The position numbers and the translations under genes were made by a program. A stretch of 64,000 bases of DNA from Sphingobium vermicomposti. GTDB taxonomy: Bacteria; Pseudomonadota; Alphaproteobacteria; Sphingomonadales; Sphingomonadaceae. The DNA lies in NCBI RefSeq assembly GCF_011762025.1, contig NZ_JAASQR010000003.1, positions 62,001 through 126,000 on the forward strand, given 5' to 3'. A model generated the notes under the pieces. The model made no database searches, had not been told where the DNA came from, and was given only the letters and a program-made list of their open reading frames with translations. Below are positions 1 through 9,035 of the stretch, in pieces. Every line of letters starts with the position of its first letter. The stretch's first letter is position 1.

Positions 1-53
1 GTCAGGTGCGAATTCAGGGCAAGCTGGCTGGACTCCTGCGGCGCTACAACTGA
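1..53 (+). CDS. lexA: 3' end of a probable LexA repressor gene (partial)
   Basis: An open frame enters from the window edge and stops with TGA at 51-53. Its last residues read QVRIQGKLAGLLRRYN. This resembles the C-terminus of alphaproteobacterial LexA, the SOS repressor with a self-cleaving peptidase domain. In alphaproteobacteria lexA is often found beside comEC, gltX and gltA, which fits here. The frame overlaps the convergent comEC stop by about 10 bases. Only 16 residues are visible, so the identity rests mainly on context. Confidence 0.5.
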   Translation, partial: QVRIQGKLAGLLRRYN

Positions 54-2209
54 CCGTTCGACCTTGGCTTGCTGCTTCTAATCGGCTGGACGACCCATGG
101 GTGGGCATCGCCCAGCATTTTCGTGCTGCGCACCAAGCCTTGATCCAGGTCGATGGCCAGCCCTCCGGTTCGTGCCAGCAGCCGCCGGTCCACTTTCAGC
201 CAGCGCGGTCGGCACCATGGTGGCAGGCCTCGGTCGGCCACGACAATGTCTGCCTGGACGCAGTCGCGTTCAAATATGGCCCTATCCACCAAGACGTCAC
301 TTCGCGTCAGCAGCAATCGCCACGTCCGCCCGCCACCTTGCAATTGCACCGCGCACAGATCTGTCGAGCAACGTGCTTCTGGCAGATCGGCAAGGGTCCC
401 CATGACGCCGCCAAAGCCAGCGCTTTCCGCCATCATGTCACGCACATAATCTCCCGCACGCGCGCGTAGCAGAACCATCTCTCCGCTCGATGAGCGCAGG
501 GCAACATGGCGGCCATCGCCGGTGATCAATATTTCGGGCGGCGAAACCATGAGCATCGCGGCAACGCCGATGGCGACAGGGAACATGCCGGCCCAACGCC
601 ACTGGCCTCGCCATAATAGGCACCACAGGCCCCCCATGATGATAGCACCGAATATGCCCATTGGCATCGTGGGCGTCATCACAACGGCCCAGGGACTCGC
701 CGAAACGCCATGAGCAATGGCCAAAAGCAGGTCGAGCGCGTGTCCGGTGAGCCACCAGAAAGGAGCACCCGCGCCGATAATGTCCAGCAGCAAAGCCAGC
801 GCCTCCAAGGGCATCACCACGAAAGTGGTCAAGGGGATGGCCAGCAGATTGGCAAAAGCGCCGAGCATCCCCGCCTTATGGAAATGCAACAGCGCGATCG
901 GTGCCAGTACCAATTCGACGGCAAGGCCCGTCAGCAACATGGTGCCAACGTTTCGCGCCAGCCGCCGCGACATCCCCTCATCCCGCCCCGCCACAAAGGC
1001 GCGAAATTTGGGATGCTCGCCTAATGCTACCAGCGCGACCACGGCGGCGAAACTCATCTGAAAGCTCGGCCCCACGAGCGCTTCTGGCCAGAACATCAGC
1101 ACAATCACCGCCCCCGCCGCCACCAGGCGCAGGGTGATCGCATCCCGCCCCAACGCCAGGCCGCCCAATACCAGCAATGCCGCAACACATGACCGCACCG
1201 TCGGCACTTCCGCTCCGGTCAACAAGGTGTAGCCGATCCCCGCCAACGCCCCGCCAGCCGCCGCGATCAACATCAACGGCCAATCGAGCGCGGCGCGTCG
1301 GCTGAGTGCCATCAACCGCATCAACAGGAAGATCACTGCCCCGACCAGCGCGGTGACATGCAGGCCGCTGATGGAAAGCAGGTGAGCAAGGCCGCTGTTC
1401 CGCATGGCCTCCGCATCTTCGTCCGCGATTGCACCTTGATCCCCGGTGGCAAGCGCCGCCGCGATACCCGCCCCCGGTCCGCTGACGCGCCCGTTAATAT
1501 GCGCGAACAGACGCGCCCGCAGCGGACGCTCCTTGGCCGAGGGCCGAAGCACTGTCACCGGCTTCAGCGCCCGCCCGGTTGCGCCAATACCCTGGAAATA
1601 GGCACGGCGCGCGAAATCATATCCTCCCGGTAGGCTGGCCGCAGCGGGGGGCATCAATCGCACTCGAAAGCGGATGATGGCTCCCTCACCCACACCTCGG
1701 GGCATACCGCTTTCATCGATGTTGACGCGGACCAGCCGTGGCAAGGCAGGCGCTTCGATGGGCTCCAGCAATAAGCGACTCATCTGCTGGGCGGGAATCG
1801 CATTCACGGCCTTCACCTCGCCCGTCACTTCCATGAAGACAGGTCGCGCCAGTGGCGGCATCCCCACAGTCGCCGCCTTGCCCCAGATCAGCACGCATCC
1901 CGCACATGCCAGCACGCCGCCCAGAACAAAAACCTGCTGCATCCGCCCGCCCGTCGGCATCACCAAGCCAGCACTCGCAAATGCGAGGGAAACACAGCAA
2001 AATCCAAACCATTCCAATCGGTTGGGCAAAATGAACCACGCGACAATGCCTATGCCGATCGCGACAGGAACCCACAGAGCCAGTTGCTCCCGCTCATGTT
2101 CCAATCCTTTTTCCAGATGGGCAAAAAGGCGCAGGCCCGCCTGACGGATGTTGCCGCCAACGGAGGTTTGTCGTGGCTCCAAAGCCATGCTAGGGGGCGT
2201 CGCGTTCAT
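44..2209 (-). CDS. comEC: ComEC/Rec2-family DNA uptake channel protein
   Basis: This 721-residue inner-membrane protein belongs to the ComEC/Rec2 family, which forms the channel carrying single-stranded DNA into the cytoplasm during transformation. Two or three membrane segments lie near residues 45-110, followed by a soluble DUF4131-type region (about 120-230). The competence domain begins near residue 270 with the family motif LLSISGLHVTALVG and continues through many hydrophobic segments to about 560. The last 150 residues are a short soluble domain with no metallo-beta-lactamase HxHxDH motif, as is usual for shorter proteobacterial forms. The start ATG is only 15 bases from the divergent gltX start. 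Presence of comEC alone does not prove natural competence; no other competence gene is in the window. Confidence 0.9.
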   Translation of the reverse strand: MNATPPSMALEPRQTSVGGNIRQAGLRLFAHLEKGLEHEREQLALWVPVAIGIGIVAWFILPNRLEWFGFCCVSLAFASAGLVMPTGGRMQQVFVLGGVLACAGCVLIWGKAATVGMPPLARPVFMEVTGEVKAVNAIPAQQMSRLLLEPIEAPALPRLVRVNIDESGMPRGVGEGAIIRFRVRLMPPAAASLPGGYDFARRAYFQGIGATGRALKPVTVLRPSAKERPLRARLFAHINGRVSGPGAGIAAALATGDQGAIADEDAEAMRNSGLAHLLSISGLHVTALVGAVIFLLMRLMALSRRAALDWPLMLIAAAGGALAGIGYTLLTGAEVPTVRSCVAALLVLGGLALGRDAITLRLVAAGAVIVLMFWPEALVGPSFQMSFAAVVALVALGEHPKFRAFVAGRDEGMSRRLARNVGTMLLTGLAVELVLAPIALLHFHKAGMLGAFANLLAIPLTTFVVMPLEALALLLDIIGAGAPFWWLTGHALDLLLAIAHGVSASPWAVVMTPTMPMGIFGAIIMGGLWCLLWRGQWRWAGMFPVAIGVAAMLMVSPPEILITGDGRHVALRSSSGEMVLLRARAGDYVRDMMAESAGFGGVMGTLADLPEARCSTDLCAVQLQGGGRTWRLLLTRSDVLVDRAIFERDCVQADIVVADRGLPPWCRPRWLKVDRRLLARTGGLAIDLDQGLVRSTKMLGDAHPWVVQPIRSSKPRSNGQL

Positions 2210-2224
2210 GAATGAGCAAGACGC

Positions 2225-3691
2225 ATGTCAGGGAATTTCGCGGTGAGTGCAACGGGTTTGAACAAGCAGGTCGTCACCCGTTTCGCACCGTCGCCCACCG
2301 GGTTTCTTCATATTGGCGGCGCACGCACCGCCCTCTTCAATTGGCTGTTCGCGCGTCACCATGGCGGCAAGTTCTTGCTGCGTGTCGAAGATACCGATCG
2401 CGCGCGGTCTACTGAAGGCGCTGTCGCGGCGATATTTGACGGCTTGGAATGGCTGGGTCTGGGCGGCGACGAGCCTGCCATATTCCAATTTGAACGGTCG
2501 GCCCGCCATGCCGAAGTCGCCAATCAGCTGTTGGCCCAAGGCGACGCCTATCGTTGCTATGCAACGCCGGAGGAACTGGCAGAACTCCGCGAGCAGCAGC
2601 GGGCGGCGAAGCAGCCCATGCGTTATGACGGCCGCTGGCGGGACCGCGATCCGTCGGACGCACCGACCAACGCACCTTATGTCATTCGCCTGAAGGCTCC
2701 GCGCGAAGGTGAGACGGTGATCGAGGATGCCGTCCAAGGCCGTGTCGTCGTGCAGAATGCGGAGCTGGACGACATGATCCTGCTGCGTTCGGACGGCACG
2801 CCCACCTATATGCTGGCGGTCGTCGTCGACGACAACGACATGGGCGTGACCCATGTGATCCGTGGTGACGACCATCTCAACAATGCCTTCCGCCAGCTCG
2901 GCATCATAAAGGCGATGGGATGGGAAGAACCTGTTTACGCTCACATCCCGCTGATCCACGGGTCGGACGGCGCGAAGCTGTCGAAGCGTCATGGCGCGCT
3001 GGGCGTCGATGCCTATCGCGACGAAATGGGGATGCTGCCTGAAGCGGTGCTCAATTATCTTCTGCGGTTGGGTTGGGGATATGGGGATGAGGAAATCATT
3101 TCCCGTGAACGAGCCATCGAATTGTTTGATGTTTCTGGCGTGGGCAGGTCGCCTTCCCGATTTGACATCAAGAAGCTGGAAAATCTCAACGCGCATTACC
3201 TTCGGGAAGCGGATGATGCGCGGCTGGCAGGGCTGACGGCACCGCGTATTGCCGTGCGGCTGGGGATGGCCCAATTGCCGCCGGGCGCGGGTGACGTTTT
3301 GGCGCTGGCGATGCCTTCGCTCAAGCCGCGGGCCAAGACGCTTAACGAAATTGCCGAGGGTGCGGAATTTCTGTTCAAAAGTTGCCCGCTGGATTTTGAC
3401 GAGAAGGCGCTTGCTCTGCTAGACGAATCGGCGCGCGAGCTGCTGGGCAAGACAGCCGACGCTCTTGATCCCGTCCAGGACTGGACGGTCGAAGCGATCG
3501 AAGAAGCGATACGTCGCGTGGCGGAGGAAGCCGAACTGGGACTGGGCAAGGTTGCTCAGCCTCTGCGTGCGGCGCTGACCGGTCGTACGGTTTCGCCGGG
3601 CATTTTTGATGTCCTTTTCCTGCTTGGGAAAGTGGAGAGCCTAAAGCGGCTGAACGATGTCGGGCAGACATCGGCTGGCCGCAGTAATTGA
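2225..3691 (+). CDS. gltX: Glutamate--tRNA ligase
   Basis: Class I aminoacyl-tRNA synthetase of 488 residues that charges tRNA-Glu, and possibly tRNA-Gln for later amidation. The Rossmann-fold signature [16 protein letters not shown] near residues 24-39 is the HIGH region. AKLSKRHGA near residue 250 is the KMSKS-type loop. Length is normal. The start ATG lies 15 bases from the divergent comEC start and has only a weak upstream purine run; GTG at 2243 and TTG at 2258 are in-frame alternatives before the conserved [11 protein letters not shown]. It is followed after 10 bases by gltA on the same strand. Confidence 0.97.
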   Translation: MSGNFAVSATGLNKQVVTRFAPSPTGFLHIGGARTALFNWLFARHHGGKFLLRVEDTDRARSTEGAVAAIFDGLEWLGLGGDEPAIFQFERSARHAEVANQLLAQGDAYRCYATPEELAELREQQRAAKQPMRYDGRWRDRDPSDAPTNAPYVIRLKAPREGETVIEDAVQGRVVVQNAELDDMILLRSDGTPTYMLAVVVDDNDMGVTHVIRGDDHLNNAFRQLGIIKAMGWEEPVYAHIPLIHGSDGAKLSKRHGALGVDAYRDEMGMLPEAVLNYLLRLGWGYGDEEIISRERAIELFDVSGVGRSPSRFDIKKLENLNAHYLREADDARLAGLTAPRIAVRLGMAQLPPGAGDVLALAMPSLKPRAKTLNEIAEGAEFLFKSCPLDFDEKALALLDESARELLGKTADALDPVQDWTVEAIEEAIRRVAEEAELGLGKVAQPLRAALTGRTVSPGIFDVLFLLGKVESLKRLNDVGQTSAGRSN

Positions 3692-3701
3692 GGAGAACAT
3701 G

Positions 3702-4988
3702 ATGTCGGATAACAGCGCCACTTTGACCGTTGACGGCAATGCCAATGAATATGGCATATTGAGTGGCTCGGTCGGCCCCAAGGTCGTCGATGTTCGCAAG
3801 CTTTACGCCAATACCGGCATGTTCACCTATGACCCCGGCTTCACGTCCACGGCGAGCTGCGATTCCGGCCTTACTTATATCGACGGCGACGCTGGCATCC
3901 TGCTGCACCGCGGTTATCCGATCGACCAACTGGCCGAACAGTCCAGCTTCATGGAAGTCAGCTACCTGCTGCTGAACGGCGAACTGCCTTCCAAGACGGA
4001 GCTGGAAGACTTCACCCGCACCATCACGCTGCACACCATGGTGCATGAGCAGCTGACCACTTTCTATCGCGGTTTCCGCCGTGACGCGCACCCGATGGCG
4101 ATCATGTGTGGCGTGGTCGGCGCGCTGTCGGCATTCTACCATGACTCGACCGACATCAGCGATCCTGAACAGCGCAAGATCGCCAGCCACCGGCTGATCG
4201 CCAAGATGCCGACGATCGCGGCGATGGCTTATAAATATTCGGCGGGTCAGCCCTTCGTCTATCCGCGCAACGACCTGAGCTACACGGCCAATTTCCTGCG
4301 CATGACCTTTTCGGTCCCGGCGGAGGAATATGAGCCCGATCCGGTGGTCGTCGACGCGATGGACAAGATTTTCATCCTGCATGCCGACCATGAGCAGAAT
4401 GCATCGACGTCGACCGTCCGCCTGGCCGGTTCGTCGGGTGCCAACCCCTTCGCCTGCATCGCGGCGGGCATCGCCTGCCTGTGGGGTCCGGCGCATGGCG
4501 GCGCGAATGAAGCGGCGCTCAACATGCTGCGCGAAATCGGCACCGTCGATCGCATCCCGGAATATATCGCCCGCGCCAAGAACAAGGATGATCCGTTCCG
4601 CCTGATGGGCTTTGGCCACCGCGTCTACAAGAATTACGATCCGCGCGCGACCGTCATGCAGAAGACCGCGAAGGACGTTCTGGCTAAGCTGGGCGTTAGC
4701 GATCCGATCTTCGACGTCGCCAAGGAACTGGAGCAGATCGCCCTCAACGATCCCTATTTCATCGAAAAGAAGCTCTACCCGAATGTCGACTTCTATTCGG
4801 GCGTGATCCTGTCCGCGATCGGCTTCCCGACTGAAATGTTCACCGTACTGTTCGCTCTGGCCCGCACCGTGGGCTGGGTGGCCCAGTGGAATGAAATGAT
4901 TTCCGATCCAGCACAGAAGATCGGCCGCCCGCGCCAGCTTTATACCGGCCCGGCAGAGCGGGACTATGTGCCGGTCAGCCAGCGCTGA
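3702..4988 (+). CDS. gltA: Citrate synthase (type II)
   Basis: Condenses acetyl-CoA and oxaloacetate to citrate, the entry step of the TCA cycle. The 428-residue length fits hexameric bacterial type II enzymes. Active-site regions are present: the first histidine in [12 protein letters not shown], the second in [12 protein letters not shown], and [13 protein letters not shown] with downstream catalytic positions. Two adjacent ATGs occur at 3699 and 3702. The AGGAGAA ribosome site at 3691-3697 leaves better spacing to 3702, so I chose that one. The gene follows gltX by 10 bases and ends at a strong terminator. Confidence 0.97.
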   Translation: MSDNSATLTVDGNANEYGILSGSVGPKVVDVRKLYANTGMFTYDPGFTSTASCDSGLTYIDGDAGILLHRGYPIDQLAEQSSFMEVSYLLLNGELPSKTELEDFTRTITLHTMVHEQLTTFYRGFRRDAHPMAIMCGVVGALSAFYHDSTDISDPEQRKIASHRLIAKMPTIAAMAYKYSAGQPFVYPRNDLSYTANFLRMTFSVPAEEYEPDPVVVDAMDKIFILHADHEQNASTSTVRLAGSSGANPFACIAAGIACLWGPAHGGANEAALNMLREIGTVDRIPEYIARAKNKDDPFRLMGFGHRVYKNYDPRATVMQKTAKDVLAKLGVSDPIFDVAKELEQIALNDPYFIEKKLYPNVDFYSGVILSAIGFPTEMFTVLFALARTVGWVAQWNEMISDPAQKIGRPRQLYTGPAERDYVPVSQR

Positions 4989-5014
4989 ACCGGTCCGGTT
5001 GAAGAGATAACGAG

Positions 5015-5043
5015 ACGGCGCCTTCGAGGCGCCGTTTTTTTTT
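5015..5043 (+). terminator. Rho-independent terminator after gltA
   Basis: An arm CGGCGCC (5016-5022) pairs with GGCGCCG (5028-5034) around a TTCGA loop, followed by nine T residues. It sits 27 bases after the gltA stop. This is a textbook intrinsic terminator. Confidence 0.93.
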
Positions 5044-5194
5044 GGGGCGGCTGGGGCATATGAAAGGCGTGTCGGCGTCCGGTTCCACGCGGCGCTATTA
5101 GGGGACGAATTGCCGCTATGAGTCGTTTTCAGATGGGCGGCTTAGAGGCAGCGTCAGCCGGAAAGCTGACCGACGCCGACCTCGTTGAGTTACC

Positions 5195-5665
5195 TTATGT
5201 CGGGAAGCGATGGGGCAGCGAGCTGCCGACATCATCCCCGATGAACGAGGCCCACACGCCTCCTGGCTGCCACACCGTATCCATCAGCACCCGCGCTTGC
5301 ACCTCATCGTGCCCCAAGACCTCTCGTTGCCAACGGTAAAGGAAAGCGGTTACTCGCAGGTTCGCAATGCAATGCACATGTAGTAGCTTATCTTCCAGCT
5401 TAGCCATCGCGTCACAGAACTTAGTGAAGTCTTCTTCGGTTGGGCGATCAAAATCCACAGGGATGTGGATATAGGTCAAGCCGAGACGAGCAAGGGAAGC
5501 GGCTTCATCAGGCAACGCCTTTTCATGTGTGTGCAGCCCAAGATTGATGACGTGCCTAATGCCGAGTTTGGATAACTCGGCAAGCTGCTTCTCAGTCGGT
5601 TGGCCTGACGTTGTGATGCGGTTGTCGAGGCGTCGCCAATTATAGAGATCGGTAGGATCGGACAT
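5195..5665 (-). CDS. DUF442-like / dual-specificity-like protein phosphatase
   Basis: A 156-residue cytoplasmic protein resembling the tyrosine-phosphatase-fold family around DUF442. The P-loop region reads VHCIANLRVTAF near residues 97-108, with the putative nucleophile Cys99 and Arg104. The spacing is C-x4-R rather than the C-x5-R of classical tyrosine phosphatases, which is typical of this subfamily as I know it. A short N-terminal stretch (RITTSGQPTEKQL) matches the family pattern in which a GQP motif opens the domain. The frame stays open further upstream, but the ATG at 5665 has a GAAGGTG ribosome site and the upstream part is repeat-like sequence. The gene stands alone. Substrate unknown. 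Confidence 0.72.
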   Translation of the reverse strand: MSDPTDLYNWRRLDNRITTSGQPTEKQLAELSKLGIRHVINLGLHTHEKALPDEAASLARLGLTYIHIPVDFDRPTEEDFTKFCDAMAKLEDKLLHVHCIANLRVTAFLYRWQREVLGHDEVQARVLMDTVWQPGGVWASFIGDDVGSSLPHRFPT

Positions 5666-5837
5666 ACGGGCACCTTCATTCAAAGGGTGCCCAGGCGAGC
5701 GGCAGCTAAGTTTCGCGCTCCACGGTGGTGCTCCACCTTCCTCGCCAGTCACGCAAACGCAGATCATATACCCTATGACGCCGACAGCGCCTAGCCTGGC
5801 GTAGGACGGCGGAATTGGGTGGGAAGCGGATATCCTT

Positions 5838-5966
5838 CTCCCCTCCCGCAGGCGGGAGGGGCCGGGGGTGGGCCAGCGCAACATTGGTGATGTTCTTCAA
5901 AGGCAAAGCTTGAAGCTCGCTTCGCTCGCGCCCACCCCTAACCCCTCCCGTCTACGGGAGGGGAAT
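5838..5966. repeat. Paired GC-rich palindromic repeat (BIME-like)
   Basis: CCCCTCCCGC (5840-5849) pairs with GCGGGAGGGG (5852-5861), followed by a CCGGGGGTGGGC tail. About 80 bases on, the same unit occurs in opposite orientation: a GCCCACCCCTAA head, then CCCCTCCCG (5942-5950) pairing with CGGGAGGGG (5955-5963). The same family in the same head-to-head layout recurs near 32.7 kb. Confidence 0.7.
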
Positions 5967-6113
5967 GTCTCGGAGTGGTCGCTTGCCGATGGGCAGCTTG
6001 CCACCTCGAACCGAAACGCCCGTGGAGCGCACAGCCTGCGGCTCAACGGCGGCGGGGGTGGGATGTGAATGGCGGCTATCACATTCGGAAAGCACAGCTT
6101 TCCTCCTGCCGTC

Positions 6114-6133
6114 ATGCCAGCGAAGGCTGGCAT
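6114..6133. repeat. Short hairpin repeat with ATGCCAGC arms
   Basis: ATGCCAGC (6114-6121) pairs perfectly with GCTGGCAT (6126-6133) around GAAG. A related copy in the other orientation, ATGCCAGCCTTCGCTGACAT, lies near 43.52 kb, so this is a dispersed intergenic repeat rather than a terminator specific to one gene. Confidence 0.6.
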
Positions 6134-6370
6134 CTCGTGCGAACACGCGCAACAATAGGGTATGCGCGTCTTCTTCTGGTTGATCGAAGAAAGTAATCCT
6201 GACTGGCATGACCTTTCAGGCGTCGTGAACGCCTGAGACCCCAGCCTCCGCTGGGGTGACGATTGGTTTTCGTGCAGGACGGGGCATCACCATCGTCCGA
6301 ATGGCAACAAATGGGCGAGCCCGTTACGTCGGCTTTGCCGTCTGGAGGCCGTCTCGGACTGAAGGATTAT

Positions 6371-6438
6371 CGTGCTCCTGCGCAGGCAGGAGCCCAGTTC
6401 ATAGGGCGGGACTGGGCTCCTGCCTACGCAGGAGCACG
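6371..6438. repeat. Long inverted repeat, 27-base arms
   Basis: The arm at 6371-6397 and the arm at 6412-6438 are reverse complements at 26 of 27 positions, separated by 14 bases. Each arm itself contains the smaller palindrome CTCCTGCGCAGGCAGGAG or its variant. No open frame or transposase is associated. Confidence 0.75.
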
Positions 6439-6512
6439 TAGTTCTTTGTGGCCGCATGATCGGGTCTGGAATGGCAGGTTTCGGATGCTCGCGAAGAAAA
6501 ACCGCGCCCGCC

Positions 6513-7895
6513 TTAGCCCCCAAGCGGCAGGAACAGGGTGAAGCGTCCGCCGCCGCCGGGTGCGTCGTCCACTTCGATATCGCCGCCCATTGCGCGCGCC
6601 AGTCTGCGGGAGATGTAGAGGCCGAGGCCGCTGCCGCCCGGATCGCTGCGGCCCAGTCGCTCAAACTTGTTGAAGATGCGTTCGCGGCTGTCGGCGGGGA
6701 CGCCCGCGCCCTGATCCATCACCGCGATCCATGCACGGCCTTCTTCCACGCCGGTATCGATGCGGACTTCGGTGCCGTCCGGGCTATACCTTACCGCGTT
6801 GCCGACCAGGTTCATCAATATCTGCAGGGCGCGCCTGAACTCGCCGCTGGCCACCGCTGATTGAGGGGCTTCGGGCGCGATCAAGCGGATCTGGCGATCC
6901 AACGCCTTCACGACGAACAGGCCTGCCGCGCGCCGTCCGATATCGGCCAGGTCCACATCTTCGGTCGCTACCGTGAAATCCAGCCGATCGATCGCCTGCA
7001 GGTCGGCCAGATCGTCGATCAGCGCCATCAGATGCCGTCCCGCCGCCGCGATGTCGGTTGCATAGCCGGCATAGTCGGGGCGCAGCGGTCCATCGAGCTG
7101 AGCATTGATGGAATCCGCGTTGGCGATGATCCTGCCCAGCGGCTGGCGCAGCGAGCGGTCGAGGCGTCTGCCGAACTCCGCCGGATAGATGATGACGCCC
7201 GGCGCGGGCGGGACATGCGGCGTCAGGATGGCGCGATCGACCGGAAAGGCCTTTCCACGATAGCCCAAAAGCTGGCCTGCAATGTCGAACATGGGGAAGC
7301 CGGACAGGCTGAACTGCCGGTCGGGTTCGGCCACCAAAGTGGCGATCTGATCCCGGAAAGCGCGCCGCTGGGCAAAGCCCCGCAGGATGGCGAGGTCGCC
7401 ATCCTCATCAGGTTGAAGCTGAAAATAGCTGGTGAAGCGGCTGCCCGGCGTTGGCTGGGTATTGGGGAGGACGCTTTCCTGCCCTGCCCCTTCCAGCACC
7501 ATCTGGAACTGCAACTGGGTGTCGATCTGCCAGGTCCACCCCTCTGCAACGGCGGCGATGTCCGCATCGCGCCGCACATTGTCGACCGGCATGACGGCGG
7601 CGGGCCGCTCGCTCCATTCAATGACGCTGATCTGCACGCCGTCCGCTTCCGGCTTGGCCCGCACCCACATGTCGATGTCGCCCCGTTCGGCGGCGGCAGT
7701 GACGGGACGGGACACGGTGACGCCCAGACGCAGCGACAGCCGCACGATCCCCGCAAGCTGCGGAATGGCGAGCAGCGCGCCGACATCCGCCCCGGCCTCC
7801 CGCTGCAGCGCCAATAATGGCGGGTCGGCGCTGAGCAGCAGGCCGTTGGCCGCCACCATCGCGCGAACGACGGCCGGATGAGCGGACATATTCAT
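6513..7895 (-). CDS. Soluble histidine kinase-like protein lacking the H-box histidine
   Basis: A 460-residue cytoplasmic protein with no membrane segment. Residues about 140-230 look PAS-like (QFSLSGFPMFDIAG). The dimerisation helix near 240-300 aligns with HisKA, but the motif expected to read HELRTPL reads RSLRQPL, so the phosphoacceptor position is Arg247 (codon 7155-7157). The C-terminal ATPase domain looks intact: N box LMNLVGNAVRYSPDG, G1 box MDQGAGVP, F box FNKFERLGR and G2 box GGSGLGLYISRRLA. It may therefore bind ATP without autophosphorylating in the usual way. Its ATG overlaps the DUF2336-like gene stop as ATGA, implying translational coupling. Confidence 0.8.
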   Translation of the reverse strand: MNMSAHPAVVRAMVAANGLLLSADPPLLALQREAGADVGALLAIPQLAGIVRLSLRLGVTVSRPVTAAAERGDIDMWVRAKPEADGVQISVIEWSERPAAVMPVDNVRRDADIAAVAEGWTWQIDTQLQFQMVLEGAGQESVLPNTQPTPGSRFTSYFQLQPDEDGDLAILRGFAQRRAFRDQIATLVAEPDRQFSLSGFPMFDIAGQLLGYRGKAFPVDRAILTPHVPPAPGVIIYPAEFGRRLDRSLRQPLGRIIANADSINAQLDGPLRPDYAGYATDIAAAGRHLMALIDDLADLQAIDRLDFTVATEDVDLADIGRRAAGLFVVKALDRQIRLIAPEAPQSAVASGEFRRALQILMNLVGNAVRYSPDGTEVRIDTGVEEGRAWIAVMDQGAGVPADSRERIFNKFERLGRSDPGGSGLGLYISRRLARAMGGDIEVDDAPGGGGRFTLFLPLGG

Positions 7896-8989
7896 CGTAA
7901 GGCGACCCGGCTGAGATGATCAAATTTGGCCCGCAACGCGGCTGGCACCCGAAGCGCGCTGACCGCTGCGTCGGCCTGCGCTTCGGTCAGCGCCTGATAG
8001 CGATCCGATTCGCCTATGATGGCCGCGTCCGAAAGCGACGGACGCACTGGGCGCAAGGCGAGCAACAAAAGCCGGTAATCCACGTCCGATCCGCCCAGCG
8101 CACGGCACAGGGCCGCCAGTTCGCTTACGGGGCCCAGCACCATGATGTCGGCGACATGGGCGCAATCCATCCTGAGCCGCCGCGCCGCAAGTGCCGCGAA
8201 CAGCAGGAAGCGGCGCTGGCCCAGGGCTGCGCCCAAAAGATCGGCGGCGTCGGCGCGTTCACCCAGCTGGCGCACGAGGCGCGCGGCGATGGCTATCGGC
8301 CCCTTTGCCTCATCATGCGCGGCCAGCAGCGTGCGGCCTGCCTTTTCAAACAGGGGCAGGATCGCTTCGGCATCGTTGGTTCCGGCGCGTTGGACGACCG
8401 CGGCCATGCAGGCGGCGGCTGTCCACAGCAGTTCGGCATAATGTTCCACCGGGAGGTCGGGGGCCATCGCCTCATCCTCCGCCCCTATGGCGAGCCAGCG
8501 TCCCTCCGCCACGGCCAGCGCCGCCAGCGTTTCATTGATGGCCGGGTCGCCGGTGCACAGCAGGGCGTCCGCTTCCGCTTCATCAAACTGCCCGTCGGGC
8601 TGTCCGAACTGACGCAGCATCAGCGTGACGCCCGCGCGCATCTGCATATGGGCAAGCAATGCCGGGCCCAGCAAGGTTGGCTGCGCGCATATGGTCGGCC
8701 AGGAAATGGCGCTCGCCTGCTGCGCCAGCACGGCGGCAATTTGTGGCTGGTCGCTCAGCGCGATTCGCAAGGCGGATTCTATCCCGGTGAGGCATCCGCC
8801 CAGATGTCGGCGGGTTTCCGCCATCAGGGCATCGTGCCGCTCTCTATCCGCGTCGGGAAAGAAAAACGCCAGATCAATGGCATGGCCGACGGGAACAGCG
8901 GACATGCCCGCCATGACTCGCGCCATGGGCCAGATGTCCGTCACCATAGGCCCGGAAGGGAACGAAAAGGCGCTCATGCCGGGCAGCAT
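7892..8989 (-). CDS. DUF2336-like protein of unknown function
   Basis: A 365-residue, alanine- and leucine-rich, all-helical soluble protein with no signal peptide. The C-terminal 150 residues (for example RRFLLFAALAARRLRMD, then LAALCRALGG) resemble the C-terminal half of DUF2336 proteins, which are common in alphaproteobacteria, often near signalling or motility genes, and uncharacterised. The family call is by eye only. I prefer ATG 8989, which has AAGGA 9 bases upstream, over the in-frame GTG at 8995. The stop overlaps the kinase-like gene start (ATGA), so the two are probably made together and may interact. Confidence 0.6.
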   Translation of the reverse strand: MLPGMSAFSFPSGPMVTDIWPMARVMAGMSAVPVGHAIDLAFFFPDADRERHDALMAETRRHLGGCLTGIESALRIALSDQPQIAAVLAQQASAISWPTICAQPTLLGPALLAHMQMRAGVTLMLRQFGQPDGQFDEAEADALLCTGDPAINETLAALAVAEGRWLAIGAEDEAMAPDLPVEHYAELLWTAAACMAAVVQRAGTNDAEAILPLFEKAGRTLLAAHDEAKGPIAIAARLVRQLGERADAADLLGAALGQRRFLLFAALAARRLRMDCAHVADIMVLGPVSELAALCRALGGSDVDYRLLLLALRPVRPSLSDAAIIGESDRYQALTEAQADAAVSALRVPAALRAKFDHLSRVALR

Positions 8990-9035
8990 AGCCACGCGTC
9001 CTTAAAATGCACTAAACCCTAAGCAGGAAATTTTT

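Larger units (their letters stand above)
5666..6512. other. 850-base gene-free stretch filled with palindromic repeats
   Basis: I find no convincing gene here. The stretch holds at least five inverted repeats of different families, annotated separately where clear: GC-rich CCCCTCCC palindromes near 5838-5965, an ATGCCAGC hairpin at 6114-6133, a CCCCAGC hairpin near 6239-6257 and a long inverted repeat at 6371-6438. Open frames across it are short and change with the palindromes, so they look accidental. Confidence 0.75.

Noticed and set aside
5118-5339. 73-residue plus-strand frame over the phosphatase gene
   Set aside because: Mostly antisense to the better supported phosphatase coding region and like no known protein.
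5666-5884. N-terminal extension of the phosphatase
   Set aside because: The extension translates a dispersed palindrome and intergenic sequence; the ATG at 5665 has its own ribosome site.
5666-6512. Possible CRISPR array
   Set aside because: The repeats differ from one another, are palindromic and irregularly spaced; no direct-repeat/spacer pattern exists.
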